Below, in pieces: positions 1 to 10,802 of a stretch of 64,000 nt of DNA. The DNA is taken from assembly GCA_029204225.1 (NCBI GenBank), contig CM055098.1, positions 2,539,106 to 2,603,105 of the forward strand. The letters are read 5' to 3'. How positions within the stretch are numbered: position 1 is the stretch's first letter; each line of letters opens with the position of its first letter. The position numbers and the translations under genes are program-made. The DNA comes from Diphasiastrum complanatum. Its lineage: Eukaryota > Streptophyta > Lycopodiopsida > Lycopodiales > Lycopodiaceae. The notes below the pieces were generated by a model. It was not told where the DNA came from. It saw only the letters and a list, made by a program, of their open reading frames with translations, and searched no databases.

Positions 1-1681
1 CTGTTTCACTTTGAAAGTTTCTTCATTGGAAAACTCTGCAACTAAGTATTGTTTACCATCCACAGTGCAGGCTAGTTCATTTTACAGATTGGTTCTGCTG
101 TGTACTCGCTCTCCTCGATTACACTGTGAGAATTGGTCATCAGCTCAGAGGATTTGTAGCTCTAGATTTTATCTTGTTCGAATGATCTTTAGATGCCATA
201 ATCAAGATAGGTGACCTTTAATATTCTCTCTCTAGATATTGATTTACTGATCATAACTTGTGTCCTATTAGCCAGAAAGATTACATAAGTACCTGAGGTC
301 TGCATATGAGTACTGTATACATAATATCTGAAAGCTGATAGCAAGCCTCATTGGTCGTAGCATGCTAACTGAAATGATTTTTATCTGTCTCTAGGCAAAC
401 AAGCAGGGTATTTCTGAGATTCTGGGTTGATCTTTTGGGTAACAATTATGATAGTTTTGTATGTTGCGTAACTACTAGTATTTAGACTGCTTATTGACAT
501 TATAAATAAGGCCAAGAGCAGAACTATTTATTAGACTTTTCACAGGTACCAAACAGAATTCTCCATTACAATTGCCACAGATATCGATTACTCTTAGAAA
601 ACACACACACACCCCTGCACCGAGCAGGTACACCCTCAAGAGCAATCCACAGTAAACAACATTTTATTTGATAGGTACCAATATACAAGAACTCACTTGG
701 TATATTGGGGTACCTAAGGTGTAGGTTGCAAGGGATTCTCTCTCTTTCTCTCGCTGTATCTCTCTCTCTCTTTCTCTCTTCCTCATTGTCTTGTACATTT
801 TCAGCTCAGAGATCCTAATTTTGGTTCAAGGTTTTTAGCACTTGGGACTTGTCATATTTCAACTGTGTCAAGAAAATTGTTGCACCAAGCTTCATAAAGA
901 TGTGTTCATTATAGGATTTGTTACACATGTCAATTCTAAGTTAGTAACCGGCACCTTCCTTTCATGTGACTCTGGGATTTCTAGACATGGACAATCAGTA
1001 TCCAAAAAGCGTGTTCTCCTAGTCATTGTATCGCTATCTCTCCATCACTAGTCATTATCATTATTCTCCACAACTTTAGGGTTTTGCCAGTTTCTGGTTC
1101 ATTTCTGGAGCTTTGAGATTCTAAATCTAGCCCACACAACATCGGACACCCTGTTTTCTTCCCCACTGTAAGCTTTAAAAAAATTCAGCTGTACAGTATA
1201 CTGCTTTGCCAATCCTTAATGAAATTTTCAATAACTTGTACACTGGTTTCAATTATGTCTCAGCCTAACAACCTTCCTATAATCTTACTACCTGGTGCAA
1301 TGGTCACTAAAAATTCAATCCCTAACACTTAAAGAACAAAAACTCCACTTACTGCAAGAAAATCTAGGGCTAAGTGAAGGTTCGTAAATGCCATGGGAGC
1401 GTATTAAAGGATCTCATGATTAAATGGAGGAAATGGAGAGAGAACCAATGGAGGACGATGGCAACTAGGAGGGAAGGGATCATAAAAAAAAGTCCTTCAC
1501 AACTCAAAACTCAGTGAATGAAACAATTTAAAAGTTACCTTGAAAAACTTCTAGTGCTCAAACAAGGCCTATGAATACGTTAGGATTGAATAATATGCTG
1601 TGACTCTAGTTCCAAGTGCACGTGGGAGCAGCTCCTTTGAAGCCGTGACCAGGTGGTTTGTCCCTCCCAGTACGTTGGCTC
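1..1681. other. gene-free region
   Basis: No reading frame here resembles a known protein. The stretch is AT-rich with a short CA run near 600-612 and a CT-rich low-complexity patch at 737-782. Short open frames at the left edge and around 842-1051 lack any recognisable motif and are probably chance. Confidence 0.6.
737..782. repeat. imperfect CT microsatellite
   Basis: A run of CT dinucleotides interrupted by TTT and GTA. It is simple low-complexity DNA. Confidence 0.8.
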
Positions 1682-1805
1682 TCAGATTAGTCATGGCTAC
1701 CTGTTGAATTTAAGCATATTACTAAGTGAAGGAGAAGAAACGGACTATGACTTTCCTAGTAGTGGCGGGCACACTAGAAAGTGCCTAGCTTGAGAAGCTT
1801 GCGAT
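1682..1805 (+). pseudogene. decayed 25S/28S rRNA 5' fragment
   Basis: The segment follows the start of plant 25S rRNA: a decayed form of the universal GAGTTTAAGCATATCAATAA stretch, then the GGAGGAAAAGAAAC-like block, then a degraded CCTAGTAACGGCGAGCG region and AGCTTGAGAA. Many differences are C to T or G to A at former CG sites (for example CCGCTGAG has become CTGTTGAA). This is what decay of a methylated nuclear copy looks like. The preceding 60-80 bases could be ITS2, but I cannot confirm this. It is an isolated piece, not a working rRNA gene: the rest of the gene is missing and the flanks are unrelated. Confidence 0.75.
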
Positions 1806-2039
1806 GTTCGCGTGTGAATTAATGTACTTAAAAGATGGAGAAGCATTCTTTGCATGTACTAAAAAGACGTGTTGAGTGAATGTATTGAAGAAAAGGCAAT
1901 TAGTCCAAAAATGAACATTTAGCAAGACCAATTACACTCTTTGAGACTTGAGGATGACGAGGATACAAAAGATTTGATTAGTAATATATTTAGGAACAAA
2001 ATGGATGTATTAGATTCATAATTGCTCTAGAGTTTATCA

Positions 2040-2168
2040 GCCCATGCATGGTATGGTGGTGTAACGTGCTTGGTTTGGGCTTATTTGACCAAGTTTCGAT
2101 TCCTTGCCCACACATGAGCGATGCTTGGGGGAAAGGCTTACTTTAAGCTTAATAATAATAATAATTTG
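2040..2168 (+). mobile_element. tRNA-derived SINE candidate
   Basis: The segment has a box-A-like start (GGTGGTGTAACGTGCTTGG), a box-B-like stretch (AGTTTCGATTCC, close to GGTTCGANTCC) about 35 bases later, and ends in an AAT repeat (TAATAATAATAATAATTT). This is the build of a plant tRNA-derived SINE. A second segment with the same plan and the same AAT-type tail lies at 38968-39060. No target-site duplication was established. Confidence 0.4.
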
Positions 2169-2169
2169 G

Positions 2170-3000
2170 GGGTTGGCAAAATATATTGAGAGGCCAATGC
2201 ACAAATGTAGGGATTTTCAAGACATCATCATCAAGGGAGGTAAACTTAGGAGCCATTTTCAAAGAATAAAGAAGTAGAAAAAATAAAATTGGCAACAAGA
2301 TGAGGCAAATGAGCTTTTCTATGTAATGGCAAAGTGAGAAAATAAAGTACAATACCATATAGGAATTGGAAATCCTCAAAATCATACCTTGGAATGTCAA
2401 TGGACTATCCTTTTGTAAAAAAATTTTGCTTGAAAATTTCTTCTTGAAGACTAATGTGTTCAACTAGAAAGCTTGAAACATGAAGGATATGAAACATATT
2501 GAATAAAATGCTTTCATAAACATTCCATATGAAAAATAAAATTGGAGCGTGAAACATACAAAACCTCTTCGAAATTTTTTTATAAATTTTTCGTATGGAA
2601 TAGGCAGTGCATATTATGTATAAGTAGATTGATAAGAGGAAATAACGAAGGAACAAGATAATGGAATGGGAAATCGGATGACATGTCACATACAAATTAA
2701 TGTAAAAGGCAACTTCTTCATTTTAACCGCCCTCGAATAACAAGGAGCAAGCTTAGTATTCAATCTTAATCAATGTAAAGACAAACTTGAACGTAGACCA
2801 TGAGAGTCCTCTTGCATGCTATTGTCTATTTCACTTATGGGAGTGAAAACATAGATTCAAAAGAAAGAGACATTCACAAAAATGTCATAAAATCTAATCT
2901 CACAAATTTTTAAAATATGCCAAAAAATTGGATTGTGTTAAATGAGATAAACTATCGAGTGAATGTGAACGGATGACTACGAAATTTAGCCTAGGTCGGT
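2170..3000. other. gene-free region
   Basis: AT-rich DNA. The reverse-strand frames at 2149-2695 are hydrophobic, low-complexity and match no family I know. Nothing else is seen. Confidence 0.5.
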
Positions 3001-3070
3001 TTGCTTCTCACCTTGATCTTTCTTCTCCTTGAAGCAATCATTAGCAAAATGCCCTTTGATTTCACAATAG
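3001..3070 (-). pseudogene. Copia gag zinc-knuckle fragment
   Basis: Read on the reverse strand this encodes YCEIKGHFANDCFKEKK, the later part of a CCHC zinc knuckle (C-x2-C-x4-H-x4-C) of a Copia-type Gag. The first cysteine and the residues before it are missing exactly where a candidate LTR begins at 3071. This suggests that the forward-strand element inserted into an older reverse-strand Copia gag gene. The opposite flank of that older element was not identified. Confidence 0.5.
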
Positions 3071-3795
3071 TGTGAAAAATTGCTAACATTGGCAAATCTA
3101 GCCATGTAGCATATTGTACATTTTTGTGTATAGTTGTTTCACACATGTATGGCCAAAGTGCCACATGGCAATCCACGCCTAAAGTGGATTAGCTCGAGTC
3201 AAGAAGTGGTGGTTGTGTCTATTTGGTAGAGGTCCCTACTTTATAGGATCTAGACCGTGATTTGATATGAGATTTTGATCAACTATGCACTTACCAAGCA
3301 TGACTTAGGAAATAGACTAGGGTTTTATTTTAAGGCATGACTTAGGAAATAGACTAGGGTTTTATTTTAAGGCAAAAAGAGTGAGTTAACTTCCTTACTA
3401 CATGTTGGAAATTCACCTAACTTTCAAAAGAAAGTGAGTTTTGCTATGTATTCCAAGCTCCCATAGTGAGAAGATAGATTATTTTTGGAGCTCATTGGCA
3501 ATCTCGAGTTTTGTCCTCTCATGTACATTGATTTTGTGATCCAAATGAAACCAACACTTTGAATACTTCAAACTCTATTCTAAATCCGTATAGCAGGCTA
3601 CTCTTCACACATGTGTGGGCTTGGATTGGAATCTATGATTTTGTTTTTAAATTATCAATGCTTGTTGTGTGTCAAATTGCCAATCTAGATCAAGATTTGT
3701 TGACTAGTTTTTTGATGCATTGATTAAGCAAATACATAATTACTATTGTAGATCTTCTAAGATCCATTAGGTCTAAAAAGTATTGTACTTTCACA
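3071..3795 (+). mobile_element. candidate 5' LTR of Copia element
   Basis: The segment begins TGTGAAAAATTG and ends TACTTTCACA, giving the inverted termini TGTGAAA/TTTCACA typical of LTRs. It is followed at once by TGGTACCAGG, close to the usual primer-binding site TGGTATCAGAGC complementary to initiator tRNA-Met. Length is about 725 bp. It contains a 37 bp tandem duplication. No matching 3' LTR was found, in keeping with truncation of the element at about 5638. Confidence 0.55.
3299..3374. repeat. 37 bp direct tandem duplication
   Basis: Two identical adjacent copies of a unit starting TGACTTAGGAAATAGACTAG and ending in AAGGCA lie inside the candidate LTR. Confidence 0.85.
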
Positions 3796-3806
3796 TGGTA
3801 CCAGGT
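3796..3806 (+). other. retrotransposon primer-binding site
   Basis: TGGTACCAGG directly follows the LTR end. It differs slightly from the canonical tRNA-Met site TGGTATCAGAG. Reverse transcription of the element would have been primed here. Confidence 0.55.
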
Positions 3807-3929
3807 AAAAGAGCTTTTGATCATTGATCTATCAAATCCATTTTTAACAGTTTTTGGTGCTAAAAACTAGTCTTGTGAGAGGGAGCTAGAAGCCTAGTTT
3901 TGGTAAGGGAATTTGATCTCAAACTTGAA

Positions 3930-5638
3930 AGGGATTAAAATCTGTATTGTTCAGGACATCCTCTTTCTCCTCCTTTCAGTTTGAAGATGCATACACACTA
4001 TATCCATTGATGAAGATGATGTTGATGAACAATTGTCAAATGATGCTTTTGTTATGTCATCATGCTTGTTGGCTAGTCATGGAGACATTGATCCTTGGTG
4101 GATTGATAGTGGAGCTACATCACATATGACATTTCATGAGGAGTATTATACATCTTTGATGGCTTTTGAAGTCGACAAGAAGATTATCTACACAGCCAAT
4201 GATGTGAGTGTGCAATCAAAGGGATTGGCACAATTCCTATTTCCCTCTCTACTAATAGGAATATCAATTTGAAGGATGTTTTTTTCATTCCATCTATTAC
4301 CAAGAAATCTTCTTAGTGTGAGTCAAATGCTTGACAAGGGATTCAAAGTGGAGTTTGTTGTTGATTCTTGTTTGATCAAGAAAGACGATGAATTGATTGC
4401 AAAAGGGAAGAGACAAGGTAAATTGTTCAAACTTGATGCTTGTGTTGTTTCTAACCAAGTTGGATGCATGACAAAAGAGCAATTGTCAAAGCAAGAGGTA
4501 TGGCACAAGAGATTGAGACATCTCAACTACAAGTCATTGGAGGTGATGGCAAAAAGGGAAGTTATTTTTTATCTTCCTAAATCTCTTACAAGCTTGAATC
4601 ATGTTTGTGAGCAATGTGCTTTATCTAAGTCACATAGATTACCTTATAAGAGATCTAGATCTAGATCTACAAAGCCTTTTCAAGTTGTGCATTCGGATAT
4701 TCATGGTGTTACTACAATAAGCAATAAAGGTGTTAAAATGTATATGACTTTCATTGATGACTTTAGTAGATTTTGTTGGGTCTATTTATTAAGAAGAAAA
4801 GGTGAGGTGTTTGATGTCTTTGTCAAGTTCAAGATTGCAAGAGAGGTCTAATTCTCTACCAAGATCAAGTGTTTGAGGAGTGACAATGGTGATGAGTACA
4901 TTTAAGGTTTTTTGTGATGAGCATGGGATCAAGAGGGACCAGACAAGTCCAAGGACACCACAACAAAATGGAGAGGCCGAGAGGAAGAATAGAACCTTAT
5001 GTGAAGGAGCCAAAGCCATGAGGTTAGGTGCAAATCTTTCAAAACCATTTTGGGATCAAGCTTTGTTGTGTGCTAATTTTCTATGCAATAGATGTCCAAG
5101 TGCTATACTAGATGGGAAAATTCCTTTTGAGGTATTGTTTGGAAGAAGGTCGAGTGTCAAGTTCTTCAAAACTTTTGGATGTATATGCTATATCAACATC
5201 ACTCGTAATGATAGAACCAAGGAGAATCCATTTTCAAGAAAAGATATTTTTGTTGGTTATAGTGAGGTGAGCAAGGCTTACAAAGTTTTTATTCCTTCAA
5301 GTAAGAAAGTGGTCATTGGAAGAGATGTCATTTTTTATGATAAAAACTTTCCAAAAGTGTCTTCAAGTGGTAGTGTGGATGTTGGATCTAACATTCTTGA
5401 TGATGGCCTTGTTGATGATACTTTGGATGTTGATGTTGACGAGCCTACTTCAAATCAAAAGCCAAGGAGGACATCAAGGCAAAGGCAACAACCTTTGAGA
5501 CTCACTTATGACGAGAAAGCTAAGCAAGTTGTTGGTTGTACAAACTTTGCTTTTTTAACCTTTTTTGTTGAACCTACATGTGTAGATGAAGCAAGACTAA
5601 AAGGGGACTGGATCCAAGCAATGGATCGTGAGTATTAA
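3930..5638 (+). pseudogene. Copia retrotransposon gag end-protease-integrase remnant
   Basis: Broken polyprotein of a Ty1/Copia element. In order it shows the end of the Gag zinc-knuckle region (3950-3990, acidic linker after it), the aspartic protease with WWIDSGATSHMT (about 4096-4131), the GAG-pre-integrase domain with a WHKRLRHLN histidine motif and a C-x2-C (CEQCALSKSHRLPY, about 4605-4645), and the integrase core with its three catalytic acidic positions (HSDIHG near 4690, RSDNGDEY near 4875, NGEAERKN near 4970). The integrase tail ends VVIGRDVIFY near 5335, and the frame breaks off at the first residues of reverse transcriptase (WIQAMDREY). There is a stop after the first half of integrase (4849-4851) and a small deletion near 4900. 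Most of gag is missing. The protein is closely similar to the element at 9722-13915, so the two belong to one family. Confidence 0.85.
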
Positions 5639-6117
5639 GCTTGTTAGCTGATATTTTCGCACGGAAAATCGGGCTAATATTGAAGCTTAACTTCGCAAAA
5701 CTGAAAAAATCGGCATGTAAAACCCGGTTATTAGACAAAATTGGCACAAATTTGCTTCTGTTCTGGGTCCCAGCCTACCCTTAAAGTGACTAGACACAGT
5801 TTAAAAGTAAGAAATGGACTTTTGTAACGGTATTGAAAAAACAGTCAAGTCAAATTTTGTAAGATCGAGCAAAAAGTGCTGGTCGACCTAGAATTGGGTC
5901 CCAGCTCGGGGTCCCAGCCCACCCTAAAAGTGGCTAGAGAAAATTTTGTGGCCTTAGAAATGGCCGATAAATATTTTGCGGCCTTTAAAAAAAATGGCCA
6001 GTTTTAAAATAATAGCCGGCATGACCGTGTTCAAATCTCACCATGTACCGAGTCCATTTTTATTACTAATATTTGATTACTCAGTGTATTTTCAGGTAAC
6101 ACCTCACATTTCCTTCC
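5639..6117. other. spacer with internal repeat
   Basis: Non-coding DNA separating two oppositely oriented Copia remnants. It holds two related blocks around GGTCCCAGCC-ACCCT-AAAGTG-CTAGA (about 5765-5800 and 5910-5945), an imperfect direct repeat. No gene is seen. Confidence 0.5.
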
Positions 6118-6965
6118 TTTGCCAATGAACTCGAGCTTTGATGTCTAATGGTGACTTCATGGTAGATCTTGAGAAAGACAACTTAGGTGCTTTAGCCAAA
6201 GCACATGCCTCCCATGCATCGCCACCTCTTTCCAAGGATCTAGGTAGCCCAAAAATAGGCTCCTTCTTGAACATAGCCTCCATGGATTTTATGATTGAAG
6301 TGATCCAATCTCTTTTGACATGGCTCCACTTGTGCTATATTGTGCTATATTTTCCTTGGCTATCAATCCACAATGGTTAGCTTCCAAAACAACATCAAGT
6401 TTAAAAAGCCTACTATCTTTAATCCCTTTGGCAGTGACATTCCTATTCCTCATTATCAAGCAAGCATTAGCATCAAATGTAACAAAGAAGCCCTTGTCCA
6501 TGAGTTGCCCATACTTAACAAATTCCTTGTAACGTTGAACATACAACACACCCTCAAACATGACTTTCTTGGTAGATTCAAGACACACAGAAACTAGTCG
6601 TACTCCCTCAATCTTGCATTTAAGATCACTTGCTGTATAAATAAGCTTCTTAGATCTATCAAAAGGTAAGCGCCGAGAAAAATACTCTTTGTGACTTGTT
6701 ATGTGGGAGCTTGCCCCACTATCTATCCAGCAAGATTTTTCCTCACCTTTGAGGCTTGTTGATGGGAAGTTGGACACCATTAGTGACTCCTCTTCAATGT
6801 AATGATCATCGCATTATTCCTTGCTTTAGTTTGCTTGACTTCCTTGTGCATCCCTCCTCTTGAAGCATTCTGTTGCAAAGTGCCCCTTCTTTCCACAAAA
6901 GAAGCACTTTAACTTGGACTTGTCTTTCTTGCCTTTTGTCTTTAAGCTTTTTGCCCTTGAGTTAA
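6118..6965 (-). pseudogene. Copia gag zinc knuckle-protease-GAG-pre-integrase remnant
   Basis: Reverse-strand Copia fragment. Reading from high to low coordinates it shows a complete CCHC zinc knuckle, CFFCGKKGHFATEC (6865-6907), a linker with stops, an aspartic protease with CWIDSGASSHITSHKEYF (near 6720), and a GAG-pre-integrase region ending in EACALAKAPKLSFSRS, where the first Cys of the usual CxxC has become Trp. The longest open piece is 6289-6780. Integrase, reverse transcriptase and LTRs are missing at the low-coordinate end. Its protein differs from the forward-strand copies, so it is another Copia lineage. Confidence 0.8.
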
Positions 6966-9721
6966 ATGCCCTTGTTTCGAGCATCATATGCAAGAAAAAT
7001 AATAACCATTCATCTTAATAGATTTGCTTGTCTCCTATAATAAATGGAGATCTAATAAAAAAAATTGTACTCAAGCAACTGTAGACCATAATCTGCAGCT
7101 AAATACTATCCACTAGATTAATTAAATTCTCCACAAGTAAAACAACCTATCTTGTGAGAATGTCTGTGAGATCCATAGGCTCTCAATAAAACACTGGAGT
7201 AAAGACATTCAGATTTTCAAAACATTGATATGAATTTCTACCTCACTTAATAGATCAAGGATTAATAGTCACACTTAAGAATCATCACAATTTCTTATAA
7301 TCCTCTGACAATAATTAAGTATCTATTTGTGATCCATCAATCATAAATATTTAGATCCGTATGATTGGCGGTCAATCATAACTCACTGAAATCCGAACCC
7401 GTACTTAATCTATAAAGGATAATGGAGTATATGTCCAACATAAGAAAAAATAATAAGAATCATTCCAAAATCTTTTCCACCAAAACAATATTGGGTTTTA
7501 AGAATATTCTCCATATCGGATTCTTTAACAAAAGTGCGTGATATTCAAGTTCTATATGCCATGGGTAATTAAAGACAGAAAGCATACCAAAATGATAATG
7601 ACAACTATCTTCAACCACAAAAAACTTTAGATTATCGTCTAGAATCAAATCTAGACACCCAAAGTCCTACTGAATATAAATTCAGTTGTTATTCTTGGAA
7701 TCATTAAGATTTGCTATCTAATTGAGCTCTTTGGGATCCAATCACTAATGAACTGAGTCTATTCCTCAATTAAGGAATACCCTATACCAAGAATAATGTA
7801 TATCCAATGCATATAATTTTAACTGATGAATCCTGATGACTCACAAATCATGCTTCTTATAGACAATATATTTCAAAACAGTCAGTTTTTGGTGAATCCT
7901 CATCACACTGATTGTTTTACCAATTAACTTCATTCAGAAGTAACCAACTACTCAAGTTAATTTTCAACGATTCAGGAATCTCAAATGTCTAGGTGCAGAA
8001 TTCAATTATACTAGTATAACACCACATTCAGATCCTTATCCAAATCATTTATAAGTTAACCAATAAATCTTTCACAGAAAGATCCGTTAACTCTGCAAGT
8101 ATTTGTCTCAATAATACTTGATCATATGTTTATATTTACCGATTGGTTTAAGTGCACCAAATAAACCCAGTAACCAGACATACATAGTAGATTCATACAA
8201 GATTAGTTGTGCACATATGTACTGGTTCGTAATGAAAATAATCTTACTACGACCCAGTACATAAACACATTCTTATCTGGAAGATTCCTCCAAAATCCAC
8301 ATATACTCACATGACTCATTAAGAATCTTGTAACTCAGCTATCATAGAATTTCTATTCCTCATGAGTAAATAACATATCTGGAAAATCTTTGCTATGACA
8401 AAAGAGATATCCCGAGTTTAAGAAATTGAAACAAGATCACCTTAGAATTTTTTTTTATCTCAAGTCTATTCACACAAGTAGTAATCCATATGATATAATA
8501 GTCTTTCAGAAGAATAACTTCATGCTAGAAAGAATCATATAAACCAGTCTAATGTCTAATATTCAAGAAATTACTAAGAAGTAAAGGATTAATTAAGAAA
8601 GTGAGAAATAGATTTAAGAGTTTTTGATTTTGTAAATGGTGAGATACCCACTTGGGATCTAGATTAAATCTCATAATTTTACAAAATACCCCAACATTTA
8701 ATCAATGGTATTCTTTTTCCCATATCACGAACTAGGTACTAAAATATTTCATTGATAATCAAATCTTTATAGTCCTAGAATTTCCTTTCCAAAATTACCG
8801 ATGTCCCATATCAGCAGCTTTTCTTTCCAAAAAATCCTTAACCGTCTTATATGATATTCTAGAGATCCACCGATCCATCTAGCTGTCCTATAGTCCATAT
8901 AGGATATTATTTTTTGCTCCCAAAAACTGGAGAATCCATTTATTTGGATGATTGACATGCCGTTTAGATGGATATAATAGATCCACACATGACTCTATGA
9001 CTCAAGCAGAAGAATCAACATGGTTCAACATCACATTACCAACCTTTCAGGTTAGAGATAAGTTTCGAATCCCTACTGATCCAAGAGTATTAACTCTAGG
9101 GATAAGCTTTTGTCAACTAATAGGTCCAATGTGATCCATGTATTCAAACTCTACTTCTATCAACACAATGTACATCCAAAACCCGTGGATAACTCATGGT
9201 TACAAAGATATCAGTTATGAATTCAACTAAATGAATTCTATCTTGGAAATTTATATCAGGTATTAAGCAATTATTCCCAGTGATTTTCAAAATCCTAACT
9301 GCTAAATACATTTCTCGAATACACTTACTACCTCTGATGGCCACTCTTCTTCCCCCTTTAGGATTTTTAGTCCTTTGAAAATCTATTTCAACTAAGGTGT
9401 TAAGAAGATGTAAAGACATTAGTAAATGTAAAAGTGAGTTACCGTAGGAAAAAATCTGAAAAAATTCATTTCTATCCTATACTTGGATTGAATGACCGTT
9501 ATACAAAAATCATCCACTAGTATGCATAGCAGTACTAGTCTGATTTTGCATATAATTCACCATAGGATTCTAATATGAAATGAAATCAGTTTTTCACTTT
9601 TGATCAGTCTCTATAACTTACAATGTTTCCAATAAAAAATTGGACTGTTTTTCTTTTTATTGACCGGTTTGGCATTACTCAATCAATGTAAAAAAATTAT
9701 CAAAAACTCAATATGAAATTA
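6966..9721. other. long gene-free AT-rich region
   Basis: About 2.7 kb of AT-rich DNA between two retrotransposons. Short frames (7460-7648, 8767-8988, 9144-9419, all reverse) match no family. It may be untranslated or LTR sequence of an older element, but I see no terminal motifs that prove it. Confidence 0.5.
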
Positions 9722-10355
9722 TGTGAAAAATTCAACTAGTTTAGCTGTTTGATCTTGGCAATTTTGAGGCCAAATTTAGATCTCAACTTAGAGATAGATT
9801 GTTTTATGTCAATAAAGGCCTAAATAGTGTTTCTTTGGCAAGTAGATAAGTGGATGAGGTCGATTTTGGACCCATTCTAATATGCTAATTTTCATACATT
9901 GCATCTAGACTAGAATTTCTAGGTGATTTGGTGAGATACCAAGAAATTACCATTCAGGGCAAGTGACCAAATGACATTTGAGAAGCTATAAATAACAGTA
10001 GCAGCATGGAAAACATATCATTGTATTCTCTTTTGATGTGGAGAATTCATCTCTTATGATTCTATGTCCATCTCATGTGTATTTCTCTTGATATCTTGGT
10101 TTTCTATGTGTAGAATGTTGATTTTATGATTATATCTTGCTTCCACACGTATGAAGGACAGTAGGCTGCTGCCATTGTAAGGATAGGGACAATACCTTAC
10201 TATATATAAGTGTTTATGATCAGATCTTTGTGCATTTCTAAGTTCTAGCATGCATAAATTAGTGATTTCTATCTTTTAGCTATTTCTAGATGTGCAACCA
10301 AATTTGGCTAAGATCTTGTTGATCCATCAAGTATGTTTTGGATCTGATTTTTTCA
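9722..10355 (+). repeat. 5' LTR
   Basis: A 634 bp LTR, TG...CA. The block AGTAGGCTGCTGCCATTGTAAGG within it has a distant counterpart in the LTR at 46654-47276, suggesting related families. A TATATATAAG stretch near 10200 could be a promoter TATA element, but this is inference. Confidence 0.88.
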
Positions 10356-10802
10356 CAATTTGAGGTCAAAACACTTGTAATAGACCGATAATCAAAACCA
10401 CTTACTGTATTGTGGAGACAAAAATTGCTTATGGTTGTGGATTCTACATTCTATTAGATGAAATATCAAGATTCTAGCTTTTGCTTATAGATTTTGCTTG
10501 ATTCAATATTTTGCATTTTTTGGAGGAAGCCTAAATTTGATAGGATCTCTTGAATTTAAGTTGTTGGACTTTTTCAAAATTTTGTTTCAATCTTGGTGTT
10601 GGCAAAAGTTCATCATATTGTGTTTAGATCTATTGTGATCTAGAAATCAACATTCTATGTGCTAGGATTTAGAAAAGAAAAAAAGAAAAGGCTAGATTGT
10701 TTCCATATCTTTGTGATTTCTTCTTGAATTTCATTTGTTGATTTTCAAGGGAGTGCTAAGTGCATTGGAACATGTTCAAAGAGAAGATCAGATTAGTGCA
10801 AC

